From positions 62,001 through 126,000 of the forward strand of contig CAYPEI010000007.1 of the NCBI GenBank assembly GCA_964409775.1: 64,000 nucleotides of DNA. Direction: 5' to 3'. Each line of letters starts with the position of its first letter. Positions within the stretch are counted from its first letter, which is position 1. Origin of the DNA: JAHBXL01 sp964409775 (lineage in GTDB: Bacteria > Planctomycetota > Phycisphaerae > Phycisphaerales > UBA1924). Below the pieces are notes generated by a model. That model had not been told where the DNA came from, searched no databases, and was given only the letters and a program-made list of their open reading frames with translations. Both the position numbers and the translations under genes were made by a program. Of this stretch, positions 53,884 through 62,478 are shown in pieces.

Positions 53884-56493
53884 TCACTTTCCATCGCCCG
53901 GCGATGCGGCTCTCGCCTTCCACCTGGATTGCTCTTCAGGCTTGCCCATTTTGCCGTACAGAATCGCCAGTTCGTTCGCCGCGGCCGGGATGCGAGGGCT
54001 GCCGGACGGCAACGACTTCACCAGCCCCTCATAACCCGCGAGCATGAGCGCCTCGGCCTCCTCATACCGCTGCTGATCGACCAGCGCCTGAGCAAGATTG
54101 ATGCGTCCCTGTGATCGCATCCAGTGATTCTCGGGCAGCGCACGATCAAGCCCGTCGACCATCGCCCGGAAGATCGTCTCGGCTTCCGTTGGCTTCTTCG
54201 CGTCCAGCAGCAGCAGGCCGAGGTTGTTCTGCGTGGCGAGCGTTGCCACGCTCTCCGGACCCGCCGTCTGCCGCGCGCCGAGCACGCGCCGCATGAGCCG
54301 CTCCGCTTCCCTAAGGTTGCCGCGCAGATGCTCACACCTCGCAAGGTTGTGCACGTACGTCAGCGTCCGCGCATGGTCGGACCCGAGCGTCCGCTCGGCG
54401 ATCTCGACCGCCCGCGAAAAGACACGGTACTGCTCGTCGTACTTCTTCTCGGCCTCGAGCGTCAGCCCCAGCACGTTCATCGTGGTCAGCGTTTCGCTGT
54501 GCTCCTCGCCGAGGACTCGCACCTTGTCCGCCAGCACGCCGCGGCAAATCTCCTCGGACTCCGCCAGCCGCCCCATGTCTTTGAGAATCGACGCCCGGAT
54601 GCTCCGGGCCTGCAGGGCCATCGGCGAATCGGCGCCCTGTGTCACGCGGGACAGGTTCACCAGTTCTCCCGACACCTTCTCGGCCTCTTCATAGCGCCCC
54701 AGGTCCTGCAGCACATCGGCGATGCTCGACATCGTTTCCAGCGTGGGCTTCGCGCCCGCGCCCAGCAGCCGTTCCTGCGTGGCGTGCACTTCTCGATACC
54801 GCCGGAGCGCCCCCTCCATCTCGCCGGCCAGTTGCGACGCATAGGCCTGCAGACTTCGACTCGCCAAAGTGTCCGGATCGCCCGCGCCGAAGAGCCGCTC
54901 CCGGGCCACCGCGACGGTTTCGAGTTCCCGCGCAGCCTCATCGAGCCGGTCATGCTCGATGAGCGACGCCGCGATGTTGTGGCGCGTGGTCAGGGTCTCG
55001 CGGTCATCGGGCCCGAGCGTCCGCTCGCGCAACTCGCGCGCCCGCTGGAGTTGCGAGAGCGACTCGGCGTATCGCCCCAGCGTGTGATAGGTTTCTCCGA
55101 AGAGTTCCCGCACATCGCCCTCGGCCTGCGGATCGTCCCGGAACGACTCCCCGATCTTTGCCGCGGCGGCGTCGAGCACCTCGCGCACCGTGACCTCGTG
55201 TCCCTGCGCCCGGGCAGGATCGACCGACGAGAAGACGCTCTGGAGGAAGCCGCTGGTCGCCTCCGCCACCTTGCGCTGCCGGGCCTCGCGCGCGCGGGCC
55301 TCTCGCTCGGCCACGGCCGCGGCGCGAGCCTGAAAGAGGCCGATGGTCGTTCCGGTTATGCCCCCGATCAGCAGAAGGGCCATGGCGGTGACCGCCGCGA
55401 CCGGCCACTTGTTGCGCCGGATGAACTTCCGCGTGCGATAGGCGACGGACTCCGGTCCGGCTTCGAGCGGCCGTCCCTCAAGATAGTTACGGAGATCGCG
55501 CGCGAGATCCGCCGGCGAGCCGTAGCGCTCGCTGCGATCCTTGCGCATGGCCTTGAGAGGGATCCAGTCGAGTTCGCGTCGGAGTTCGGAGGCCAGTTGG
55601 TCGGCCGCGGCGCGGCGGCGCTCGGCGACGGCGGACCCGGCGATGGGCTCGAGCGAACTCAGGCGCGTGCTCGGCTTGGGCGGATCGACCTCGCGGATGA
55701 TCCGGGCGATCTCCGCGAAGCCGCGGCTGCGGAGGTCGCGCGACTCGAACGGCAGAACTCCGGCGATCAGTTCATAGAGAACGACACCGAGGGAGTAGAC
55801 ATCTGAGCGCGTGTCGATGTCCTCCGCACCCGCGCCGGCCGTTCCGCCCGCCTGCTCGGGGCTCATGTACTCGGGCGTGCCCACCCACTGCCCGCTCTCG
55901 GTGAAGATCGTCTTCGCGGAGAGGGTGGTCGTGATCGCCTTGGCGACGCCGAAGTCGATGACCTTGGGCAGCGGCTTGTCGTTGATGACGGTGACGAGAA
56001 TGTTCGACGGCTTGAGGTCGCGGTGGATGATGCCCTTGGTGTGGGCGTGCTGCACGGCCTCGCAGACCGGGATCATGAGTTGGATGCGCTGGCGCGTGGT
56101 GAGGCGGGCGCGGTCGCAGTAGTCGGTGATGGGCTCCCCCTGGACGTACTCCATCACGAAGAACGGACGGCCCTGCGGCGTGGCGCCGCCGTCGAGCACC
56201 TTGGCGACGTTGGGGTGGTCCATCAGCGCGAGGGCCTGCCGCTCCTGCTCGAAGCGTGCGAGCACCGAGCGCGAGTCCATGCCCGGCTTGATGAGTTTCA
56301 GCGCGACGCGCTGCACGAACGGCTCGCGTCGTTCGGCCAGCCAGACTTCGCCGAAGCCGCCCTCCCCGACGGTCTGCACCAGGCGGTACGGGCCGATCTG
56401 ATCGCCGGGGCGGGCGGCAGAAATCTCCACGGCGCCCTCATCGGAACTGCCCGCCGTTGCACGGGTTGGACGGTGGTGGATATCTCCGTTCAT
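53884..56493 (-). CDS. Membrane Ser/Thr protein kinase with TPR sensor domain
   Basis: The 869-residue protein has an intact PknB-type kinase domain (about 35-310): VGEGGFGEVWLAERR, catalytic Lys in VALKLIKPG, IIHRDLKPSNILV (about 157), IDFGVAKAI (about 183) and GTPEYMSPEQA. A single membrane helix follows (WPVAAVTAMALLLIGGITG, about 365-385), then a coiled linker and about ten TPR units to residue 850. This layout is typical of the expanded planctomycete kinases. The ATG at 56493 has no Shine-Dalgarno; a TACTAT box lies 9 nt upstream. The frame is open further upstream, but those residues are not kinase-like. Confidence 0.93.
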   Translation of the reverse strand: MNGDIHHRPTRATAGSSDEGAVEISAARPGDQIGPYRLVQTVGEGGFGEVWLAERREPFVQRVALKLIKPGMDSRSVLARFEQERQALALMDHPNVAKVLDGGATPQGRPFFVMEYVQGEPITDYCDRARLTTRQRIQLMIPVCEAVQHAHTKGIIHRDLKPSNILVTVINDKPLPKVIDFGVAKAITTTLSAKTIFTESGQWVGTPEYMSPEQAGGTAGAGAEDIDTRSDVYSLGVVLYELIAGVLPFESRDLRSRGFAEIARIIREVDPPKPSTRLSSLEPIAGSAVAERRRAAADQLASELRRELDWIPLKAMRKDRSERYGSPADLARDLRNYLEGRPLEAGPESVAYRTRKFIRRNKWPVAAVTAMALLLIGGITGTTIGLFQARAAAVAEREARAREARQRKVAEATSGFLQSVFSSVDPARAQGHEVTVREVLDAAAAKIGESFRDDPQAEGDVRELFGETYHTLGRYAESLSQLQRARELRERTLGPDDRETLTTRHNIAASLIEHDRLDEAARELETVAVARERLFGAGDPDTLASRSLQAYASQLAGEMEGALRRYREVHATQERLLGAGAKPTLETMSSIADVLQDLGRYEEAEKVSGELVNLSRVTQGADSPMALQARSIRASILKDMGRLAESEEICRGVLADKVRVLGEEHSETLTTMNVLGLTLEAEKKYDEQYRVFSRAVEIAERTLGSDHARTLTYVHNLARCEHLRGNLREAERLMRRVLGARQTAGPESVATLATQNNLGLLLLDAKKPTEAETIFRAMVDGLDRALPENHWMRSQGRINLAQALVDQQRYEEAEALMLAGYEGLVKSLPSGSPRIPAAANELAILYGKMGKPEEQSRWKARAASPGDGK

Positions 56494-56632
56494 TCGGGGC
56501 AAATAGTAGTGGCCCGGCGCGAGACGAACCCGCTTCCAACGTCGATCAGACGGCAAGGCCGGGCGGCCCGGGCGTCAACCGCCCGGCCCGGCGTCCCTGT
56601 ACGATGGGAGTCGGGGGCAAAGGAGAAGCCGA

Positions 56633-57805
56633 GTGAACCGAGCATTGATCAGCATCGCCGTGGGCATAGCGATTTCGGCGAGTTTCGCGCTGGCGGACCT
56701 GAAGCGCGACGGGGCGTTCGGCTTCCCGCAGGAGTCCGCGCGCGTTCTGTGCGACTCGGAGGAGTTGCGGCTCTCGGCGGTGTGCGACGGGTCGCACCTG
56801 TTCGTGCAGGCCGTGCTCTGGAAGGATGGGGATTCCACGGAAGGGCTGACGGAGGACGGCCGGAAGATCGGAGACAACTCAACGCTGATCGTGGATGCGG
56901 ATGCGGACGGAAAGCCGACAAAGGACGTCGACCGTCATTACGCCCTGAGTCCGTGGCCGACGCTCCCGGGGCTGCACTACAGCGTTGTGCTTGGCGCGGG
57001 CATGTCGACGGGGCTGCAGGCGGACTCGAAGGGGCGCGGGTCGATTCAGTATGTGGATGACAGGGGCAAGAAGGTGCGCGTTGACACGTACCTGATCCCT
57101 CTGGGCGAGTTGAAGCGGGAGCCGGGGCAGGAGGTCCGTCTCGCGTACTGGGCAAGCTCGGCGGCGCCGGAGTTCCGTGTGAACTCGGTGGGGTTTGCGC
57201 CGAAGGATGCGGAAACCAAGTACTGGCCGCACAACCTGCCCGCGGAGAAGTTCCACGCCTTGACGCTGGCGAAGATGGTCAACGGGGAGTTCGACGCGCA
57301 GAAAGTCCCGGAGGGGCGCGGGACGATCGCCGTGAAGGCAAAGAAGAAGCCGCCGGCGGTGGGGACAAAGGCGGGCGCAGCGGACGGGCCTCCGGAGATC
57401 TCCGCCGCGGCATGGAGGAACTGGAAGAGGGAAGGCGGGGCGGCGCCGTCGCTGACCTCGCTGAAGGGCAAGGTGGTGGTGGTGGAGTTCTGGGCGACGT
57501 GGTGCGGGCCGTGCGTGGCCGGCATCCCGCATCTGAACGAACTGCACACCAAGCACGCGGATGAGGGTCTGGTGATCCTGTCGCTGACCGATCAGGCCGC
57601 GGCCGCGGTGGAGAAGTTCGTGGACGGCAAGGGCGCCGGCATGTCGTACGCGATCGGGATGGGGAGTGAGTCCGCGGGGGACTATGGGGTGTCGGGGATA
57701 CCGCAGGCGTTCGTGATCGATCGCGGCGGAACGCTGGTGTGGGAGGGCCACCCGGCGGACAAGGGCTTTGATGCGGCGGTGCTGGCGGCGCTGAAGGCGA
57801 AGTAG
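56633..57805 (+). CDS. Exported TlpA-like thioredoxin protein
   Basis: The 390-residue protein starts at a GTG with AAAGGAG upstream. A signal (SIAVGIAISASFALA) is followed by a beta-rich domain (about 25-235) that resembles carbohydrate-binding family 9-like folds, a Lys/Pro linker, and a thioredoxin/TlpA domain with EFWATWCGPCVAGIPHL (about 286) and the cis-Pro region SGIPQAFVIDRGG. It should work as a periplasmic thiol-disulfide reductase. Confidence 0.87.
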   Translation: MNRALISIAVGIAISASFALADLKRDGAFGFPQESARVLCDSEELRLSAVCDGSHLFVQAVLWKDGDSTEGLTEDGRKIGDNSTLIVDADADGKPTKDVDRHYALSPWPTLPGLHYSVVLGAGMSTGLQADSKGRGSIQYVDDRGKKVRVDTYLIPLGELKREPGQEVRLAYWASSAAPEFRVNSVGFAPKDAETKYWPHNLPAEKFHALTLAKMVNGEFDAQKVPEGRGTIAVKAKKKPPAVGTKAGAADGPPEISAAAWRNWKREGGAAPSLTSLKGKVVVVEFWATWCGPCVAGIPHLNELHTKHADEGLVILSLTDQAAAAVEKFVDGKGAGMSYAIGMGSESAGDYGVSGIPQAFVIDRGGTLVWEGHPADKGFDAAVLAALKAK

Positions 57806-57976
57806 CGGCACGCGGGGAGGCCGAACGCCTGGATTCCGCGGTCGCGGCGAAGAACTCTTGCGCGCGGGGGATGTGATACTCTGGTTGTTCGGATCTGAAC
57901 ACTTCCCGGCGACGCGTGGTCGTGTCGCCGGTGACAGGCTGCTGACGACACGCTTCTTGCGCAAGGAGTTTTCCCC

Positions 57977-59158
57977 ATGGCCAGGTTCTCGATCGCATGG
58001 ATGCCCGGCGACGGCATCGGCAACGACGTGATGGAAGCGACCCGGATCGTGCTCGATGCGATGAAACTCGACGCCGAGTACGTGCACTGCGACATCGGAT
58101 GGGAGTTCTGGTGCAAGGAGGGCAATCCGCTGCCGGACCGCAGCATCAAGGTCCTGCAGAGCACGACGTGCGGGCTGTTCGGGGCGATCACCAGCAAGCC
58201 GCAGGACGAGGCCCGGGAGGAACTCGCGCCGGAGTTGAAGGACAAGAAACTGGTGTACTTCTCGCCGATCGTCAAACTGCGGCAGTTGTTCAACCTGCAC
58301 ACGAACATGCGGCCGTGCAAGAGTTATGAGGGCAACCCGCTGAACTACCGCGGCACGCGCCTGAACAACCCGGAGGGGAAGGACGTGATGATCGACCAGG
58401 TCGTGTTCCGCGAGAACACGGAGGGGTCGTACGGCGGCGTGGAGTTCTTCCCGCTGCCGCAGAGCGTCTACGACGCGCTGTGCCTGAACCCGAAGATGAA
58501 GCCGTGGAAGGACAAGGGGCTGGAGAATGTCGCGCTGTCGACCCGCATCGTCAGCGTGCAGGGGTGCACCAACATCTGCCGCCAGGCGTTTGAGTATGCC
58601 AAGAAGACCGGCCGCAAGCGGGTGACGCTGGTCGAGAAGCCCAACGTCCTTCGCGAGACGGGCGGGCTGATGACCCGGATCTTCAAGAAGATGGCCAAGG
58701 AATACGAGGGCGCGGGCATCTGGGGCGATGAGGCGAACATCGACGCGATCTGCATGTGGATGTTCAAGAACCCGCAGGACTACTCGGTGATCGTGGCGGA
58801 GAACATGTTCGGGGACATCGTCAGCGACTTGTGCGCGGGGCTGGTGGGCGGGCTGGGCTTTGCGCCCAGCGCAAATCTCGGCGACAAGTACGCAGTCTTC
58901 GAGCCGACGCACGGCAGCGCGCCCAAGTATGCCGGGCAGTACAAGGTGAACCCGCACGCGATGCTGCTCACCGCGAAGATGATGCTCGACTGGCTGGGCG
59001 ACGGACACGGGGGCGGCGGCGCGAAGGAGAAGGACATGGCCAAGCGCCTGGAGTCCGCGGTCGCGCGCGTCATCAAGGAGGGCAAGGTCAAGACCTACGA
59101 CATGGGCGGGAAGAGCACCACCATTGAGGTGGCGAAGGAAGTGGCGCGGTTTGTGTGA
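57977..59158 (+). CDS. Isocitrate/isopropylmalate dehydrogenase family enzyme
   Basis: The 393-residue enzyme starts at an ATG with AAGGAG upstream. It has the family signatures MPGDGIGNDVMEAT, NLHTNMRPCKSY, VVFRENTEGSYGGVEF, VEKPNVLRETGG, NMFGDIVSDLCAGLVGGLGFAPSANLG and EPTHGSAPKYAG. These fit an NAD-dependent isocitrate dehydrogenase better than LeuB, but the substrate call is moderate. It would decarboxylate isocitrate in the TCA cycle alongside SucD and the lipoamide dehydrogenase. Confidence 0.9.
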   Translation: MARFSIAWMPGDGIGNDVMEATRIVLDAMKLDAEYVHCDIGWEFWCKEGNPLPDRSIKVLQSTTCGLFGAITSKPQDEAREELAPELKDKKLVYFSPIVKLRQLFNLHTNMRPCKSYEGNPLNYRGTRLNNPEGKDVMIDQVVFRENTEGSYGGVEFFPLPQSVYDALCLNPKMKPWKDKGLENVALSTRIVSVQGCTNICRQAFEYAKKTGRKRVTLVEKPNVLRETGGLMTRIFKKMAKEYEGAGIWGDEANIDAICMWMFKNPQDYSVIVAENMFGDIVSDLCAGLVGGLGFAPSANLGDKYAVFEPTHGSAPKYAGQYKVNPHAMLLTAKMMLDWLGDGHGGGGAKEKDMAKRLESAVARVIKEGKVKTYDMGGKSTTIEVAKEVARFV

Positions 59159-59243
59159 CTGAACGCCACGCTGCTGTGCTCATTCAACGATCGAATCCTG
59201 CTTTGAAAAGGCCTGAGACGGTCTCCGTCTCCCGGAGCATGAC

Positions 59244-59744
59244 ATGAAGCCACGCTCGATTCTCCTTTCGGCACTCCTGACTGCGCTCCTTGTTCCCGGC
59301 CTTTCCGGCTGCGCCTCATCGTCGGGCTCTTCGAGCAGCACGCAGGTCGATGCCCGCGCGGAAGCCAAGACGCTGATGCGTCTCGACGACGAGTGGTCGG
59401 CCGCGGCCCAGAAGCGCGACGTCGACAAGGTCGCCTCCTTCTACGAGGATAACGCCGTCGCCTATCCGCCGGGCGAGCCGGTCGCGACGGGCCGTGCCGC
59501 GGCCAAGAAGACCTGGGCCGCGTACTTCGCCGATCCCTCGTTCTCGATCTCGTGGAAGTCCAACGACGCGGCGGTCTCCCACTGCGGCGGGCTGGGCTAC
59601 ACCGCGGGCACGTACCTCGCGTCGTACAACGGCCCCGATGGCAAGAAGGTGGACGAACGCGGCAAATTCCTGTGCGTCTGGCGGAAGCAGGCCGATGGCA
59701 CCTGGAAGGCCAGCCGCGACATGTGGAACGCGGATGCGCGGTAG
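59244..59744 (+). CDS. DUF4440/SnoaL-like lipoprotein
   Basis: The 166-residue product has a lipoprotein signal (LLTALLVPGLSGC, Cys23), a Ser-rich linker and a SnoaL-like cone fold: LMRLDDEWSAAAQKRDVDKVASFYEDNAVAYPPGE and GRAAAKKTWAAYFA. DUF4440 proteins of this type often bind small molecules, and activity is unknown. GGAG precedes the ATG. Confidence 0.85.
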   Translation: MKPRSILLSALLTALLVPGLSGCASSSGSSSSTQVDARAEAKTLMRLDDEWSAAAQKRDVDKVASFYEDNAVAYPPGEPVATGRAAAKKTWAAYFADPSFSISWKSNDAAVSHCGGLGYTAGTYLASYNGPDGKKVDERGKFLCVWRKQADGTWKASRDMWNADAR

Positions 59745-59799
59745 GCGGGCCTGGCCCCGACGTGCCGAGGTGCCCGCCGGCCGGGACCAACCATCCGGA

Positions 59800-59827
59800 T
59801 TGCCGCGGTTTGCGCGGGGCCTATACT
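59800..59827 (+). promoter_or_regulatory. Sigma70-like promoter of tRNA-Ile
   Basis: -35 TTGCCG (59800-59805), 16-nt spacer, -10 TATACT (59822-59827). It lies about 60 nt before the tRNA gene. Confidence 0.6.
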
Positions 59828-59889
59828 CCCCTCCGCCATTCCAGCCGGAGCGAAGCCAACCGCCCCGGTTGCCGATAATCCAAACGCGA

Positions 59890-59963
59890 AGGCCTGTAGC
59901 TCAGTTGGCTAGAGCGCACCCCTGATAAGGGTGAGGTCGGCAGTTCGACCCTGCCCAGGCCTA
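59890..59963 (+). tRNA. tRNA-Ile (GAT anticodon)
   Basis: The 74-nt gene folds as a normal tRNA: acceptor AGGCCTG/CAGGCCT with discriminator A, D-arm around GCTCAGTTGGCTAGAGC, anticodon stem CACCC/GGGTG with loop CTGATAA (anticodon GAT), and T-arm with GTTCGACC. The 3' CCA is not encoded. It reads isoleucine codons ATC and ATT. Confidence 0.97.
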
Positions 59964-59973
59964 TTCCCGACGA

Positions 59974-60007
59974 CGACCCCGGCCCGTGCCGGGGTCGAGT
60001 CATTTTT
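59974..60007 (+). terminator. Rho-independent terminator after tRNA-Ile
   Basis: A perfect 10-bp stem (CGACCCCGGC / GCCGGGGTCG) with a 4-nt loop CCGT is followed within a few bases by TTTTT at 60003-60007. It starts 10 nt after the tRNA and ends its transcript. Confidence 0.85.
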
Positions 60008-60377
60008 GGTTGCCGCGGCCCGATTCCGGCTCGACAGTCCGCAGCGTCAGCCCGCACTCGGGGCAGATGGGAGCGCTGAGGCTCTTGAGCGAATAGCCGC
60101 ACCTCGGGCACTCGTTCATCGGCCCGGGCACGGGCACCAGCCAACGCGACAGCGGCCGGCTGGTCGCGGCGAGGACGAGAGCGGGGAGCCAGAACGCCAC
60201 GAGAATGGCCAGCACCGGGATACCGAGGAACTCAAGACCGATGTACTGGCCGATCCGCGACTGGAGGCCCCACCCGGCGACGAGCGAGCCGGTGAGCACG
60301 AGCGTGAGCGCGATCGACCGCAGCACGATCAGGCAGGTGTGCCGCCGGCGCGAGATGGTCTCGATGTCGATCCGCAT
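60000..60377 (-). CDS. Membrane protein with C-terminal zinc ribbon (copy 3)
   Basis: The 125-residue product has two membrane segments (IVLRSIALTLVLTGSLVAG and LEFLGIPVLAILVAFWLPAL) and the ribbon CPRCGYSLKSLSAPICPECG followed by a short basic tail. It is an intact member of the same family as the genes at 6770 and 7276, and helps define what the frameshifted gene at 8907 lost. Its last codons run into the T-run side of the tRNA terminator. Function unknown. Confidence 0.78.
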   Translation of the reverse strand: MRIDIETISRRRHTCLIVLRSIALTLVLTGSLVAGWGLQSRIGQYIGLEFLGIPVLAILVAFWLPALVLAATSRPLSRWLVPVPGPMNECPRCGYSLKSLSAPICPECGLTLRTVEPESGRGNQK

Positions 60378-60386
60378 TCGCGCATG

Positions 60387-61049
60387 CTACCGGCGATGAC
60401 GCCGGGCCGCGACAACGCCGCCGAGGGCCAGCAGTCCTGCCGCGCCGGGGGCGGGCACGGCGTTGATGAGGATGCTGAAGCCACCGCCGCCGCTGGCGTT
60501 GGGAGGGGCATGCAGGTCGAACTGCGCCAGCGCGGACACCGTGAAGGTCGTCTGCATCGTGGGCGTCAAATTCACCACGCCGAGGTTCTGCACGAGCACT
60601 CCGCCCGGCCCCGAGATGGTGAACCCGCCCACGCCGCTGCTGGAGCCCTGCAGCGTCATCTGCGTTCCGGCGGGGACTCTGAACGAGATCAGCAGTTGGC
60701 TCGCTGCGGACACGCTCGCGGCGATGCCGCCGCTGTCCGGGAAGACGTTGGCGATGCCGGAGACATTGCCCTGAAGCGTGTACGTCCCGGGCAGGAACTC
60801 GCTTAACTGCGATGCGCCGCAGGGTGCGCCCGCGCCCAGCACATTGGCGACGGCCGACAGGTTTGAGTCGAACGTCGCGCCGAATGCCGCGGGCGCAGCG
60901 TTGAAGGGCCCACGGGTGTCGGTCCCGGATGCGCTCTGGGCGAACGCAGACGCGGAGATCAACCGGCTGTCGGAGAGCAAGGACATCTGGGCGAGTGCGG
61001 ACGGGGCAACAGCCGCCGCGAACGCGGCGACCAACAGACTCTGGCGCAT
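60387..61049 (-). CDS. Exported protein with PEP-CTERM-like sorting tail
   Basis: The 220-residue product starts at an ATG with GAGGAGAG upstream. A signal (LLVAAFAAAVAPSALA) is followed by a Ser/Gly/Ala-rich beta domain and a C-terminal VPAPGAAGLLALGGVVAARR segment with a basic end. This Pro motif, hydrophobic stretch and Arg cluster is the layout of PEP-CTERM-type tails that are processed by an exosortase. It differs from the GC-dockerin tail, so two sorting systems may act in this organism. Confidence 0.8.
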   Translation of the reverse strand: MRQSLLVAAFAAAVAPSALAQMSLLSDSRLISASAFAQSASGTDTRGPFNAAPAAFGATFDSNLSAVANVLGAGAPCGASQLSEFLPGTYTLQGNVSGIANVFPDSGGIAASVSAASQLLISFRVPAGTQMTLQGSSSGVGGFTISGPGGVLVQNLGVVNLTPTMQTTFTVSALAQFDLHAPPNASGGGGFSILINAVPAPGAAGLLALGGVVAARRHRR

Positions 61050-61166
61050 GGCGATTCTCTCCTCGGTCCGCTCTCGCGGACCGGGAGACAATGTACATCG
61101 CCGTACCGGGTTTTCAAAGGCCCTTTCGCGTGTTTGTGACCAGTTGCGCGATTCAGGACGCGTGGC

Positions 61167-62306
61167 TCAATGCCCGAACAGGTTCTTATCCCCGAACATC
61201 CCCTCCGCCTCGAAGTGCGCCAGGGCCTCATCCACCGACCGGAACACCTTCGTCGCCGTTTCCGTGATGAAGGGCGAGGGGTTCTTCTTGGGCTTCCACA
61301 CCACGTACACCTCCTTGGTGTGCTCGAAGGCGTGCTGCAGTTCGCGCTCGACGCCGCTGGACAGCCCGGGCACGCCGCCGGGCAGTTCCGGGATCAGGCT
61401 CACGATCATGTCGGCCTGGTCGATGAGTTTGAAGTCCCGCATGTAGATCTGGCCGTCGATGTCGCCGGCGATGTCAAGCACCTCGCGGACTCGGACGCGG
61501 ATGTTCCCGCCGCCCTTGGTCGCGAGTTTCGAGCCGCCGAAACTGTGCGGCACGACCTCCAGCCATTCGTCCACCTTCCCCTCCGCGGCCTTGGCCACAG
61601 CGCGGTCCAGCAATAACTTCTCATCCACATCGCCGGGGTCGAACGTGATGAAATGCTCCGCCAGTTTGGCGCGGAAGTGATCGATCTCCGCCAGGGTGTC
61701 GGGCATGTCGACGACGTGCGACATCGGGAACGACGGGTAGACCTTCTTCAGGCTGGGCCGGCAGACGAGCCGGAAGAGCGTGCGCCGGGTGTCGACGTGG
61801 CGGCCGCGGGCCATGATGTAGAACCTCGAGCCCGGGATGGCCCGGCTCATCAGTTCCGTCGCCAGCAGTTCCTCCTCGCGCCAGACCATGCAGTCCTTGA
61901 GCGTCGCGTCGATGTCGTGCTCCTGGTGCAGGCGATGGTGCACGACCTCGATGTTGTCGACGAGGCAGATGAAGATGTCGGGCTGGAGCGCGGCGATCTG
62001 GTCGTAGTCGAACGCCGCGAACAGGCCGTGCCGCCAGCGGAAGGTCGCGTGCGTGTTGATGATCAGGTTCCGGGTGTCGCGGGTCTCGGAGATGACGTCC
62101 TTGAACGCGGCCCGGCGGAGCGAGTTCAGGCGAGACAGCGGCAGGTCGAGGATGCGGCCCGGCCGCACGTCGGGCGCCTCCTTGTACATCAGGTCGCCGA
62201 TGTGGTACATGGAGAGCGACTCGCCCTGCGAGCCGGCGAAGTCGCGCACGGCCTCGAGGTACTGCTTCTTGTCCATCCCGACCTGACCGGTGACGATCGC
62301 ACGCAT
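61167..62306 (-). CDS. Two-domain protein: P-loop kinase-like plus deoxyribosyltransferase-like
   Basis: The 379-residue product starts at an ATG with GGAG upstream. Its N-terminus (AIVTGQVGMDKKQYLEAV) resembles the P-loop of nucleotide kinases, although it reads GQVGMDKKQ rather than GxxGxGKS/T. The middle (about 80-230) has ATFRWRHGLFAAFDYDQIAAL and FICLVDNIEVVHHRL. The last 110 residues (DFKLIDQADMIVSLIPELPGG, SSGVERELQHAFEHTKEVYVV) match the pattern of nucleoside 2-deoxyribosyltransferases, with Asp and Ser/Glu in the expected order. The combination suggests nucleotide salvage or signalling; assignment is inferred. I do not know a named family with both parts. Confidence 0.7.
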   Translation of the reverse strand: MRAIVTGQVGMDKKQYLEAVRDFAGSQGESLSMYHIGDLMYKEAPDVRPGRILDLPLSRLNSLRRAAFKDVISETRDTRNLIINTHATFRWRHGLFAAFDYDQIAALQPDIFICLVDNIEVVHHRLHQEHDIDATLKDCMVWREEELLATELMSRAIPGSRFYIMARGRHVDTRRTLFRLVCRPSLKKVYPSFPMSHVVDMPDTLAEIDHFRAKLAEHFITFDPGDVDEKLLLDRAVAKAAEGKVDEWLEVVPHSFGGSKLATKGGGNIRVRVREVLDIAGDIDGQIYMRDFKLIDQADMIVSLIPELPGGVPGLSSGVERELQHAFEHTKEVYVVWKPKKNPSPFITETATKVFRSVDEALAHFEAEGMFGDKNLFGH

Positions 62307-62441
62307 GGTCCGCTCCAGCAATCCCCATGTCCCTACCGAGCCGGTTCGGCCCGGCCTGCCCGCACGCCGCCTTCGGACGCGGCAAGCCCGCAACTCTACC
62401 GGGTTCGATGCACTCCGGAGGCCCGATGGTCGCCCCGGGCG

Positions 62442-62470
62442 TTGACCCACCCCGACCCTCCCCCTACCTT
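62442..62470 (+). promoter_or_regulatory. Sigma70-like promoter of sucD, nearly leaderless
   Basis: -35 TTGACC (62442-62447), 17-nt spacer, -10 TACCTT (62465-62470), 8 nt before the ATG at 62479. No Shine-Dalgarno is seen. Confidence 0.5.
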
Positions 62471-62478
62471 GCTCGCCT

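Noticed and set aside
56879..59008. 709-residue open frame on the minus strand
   Set aside because: Lies opposite the TlpA-like and isocitrate dehydrogenase genes, both with clear motifs; composition is Arg/His/Leu-rich shadow.
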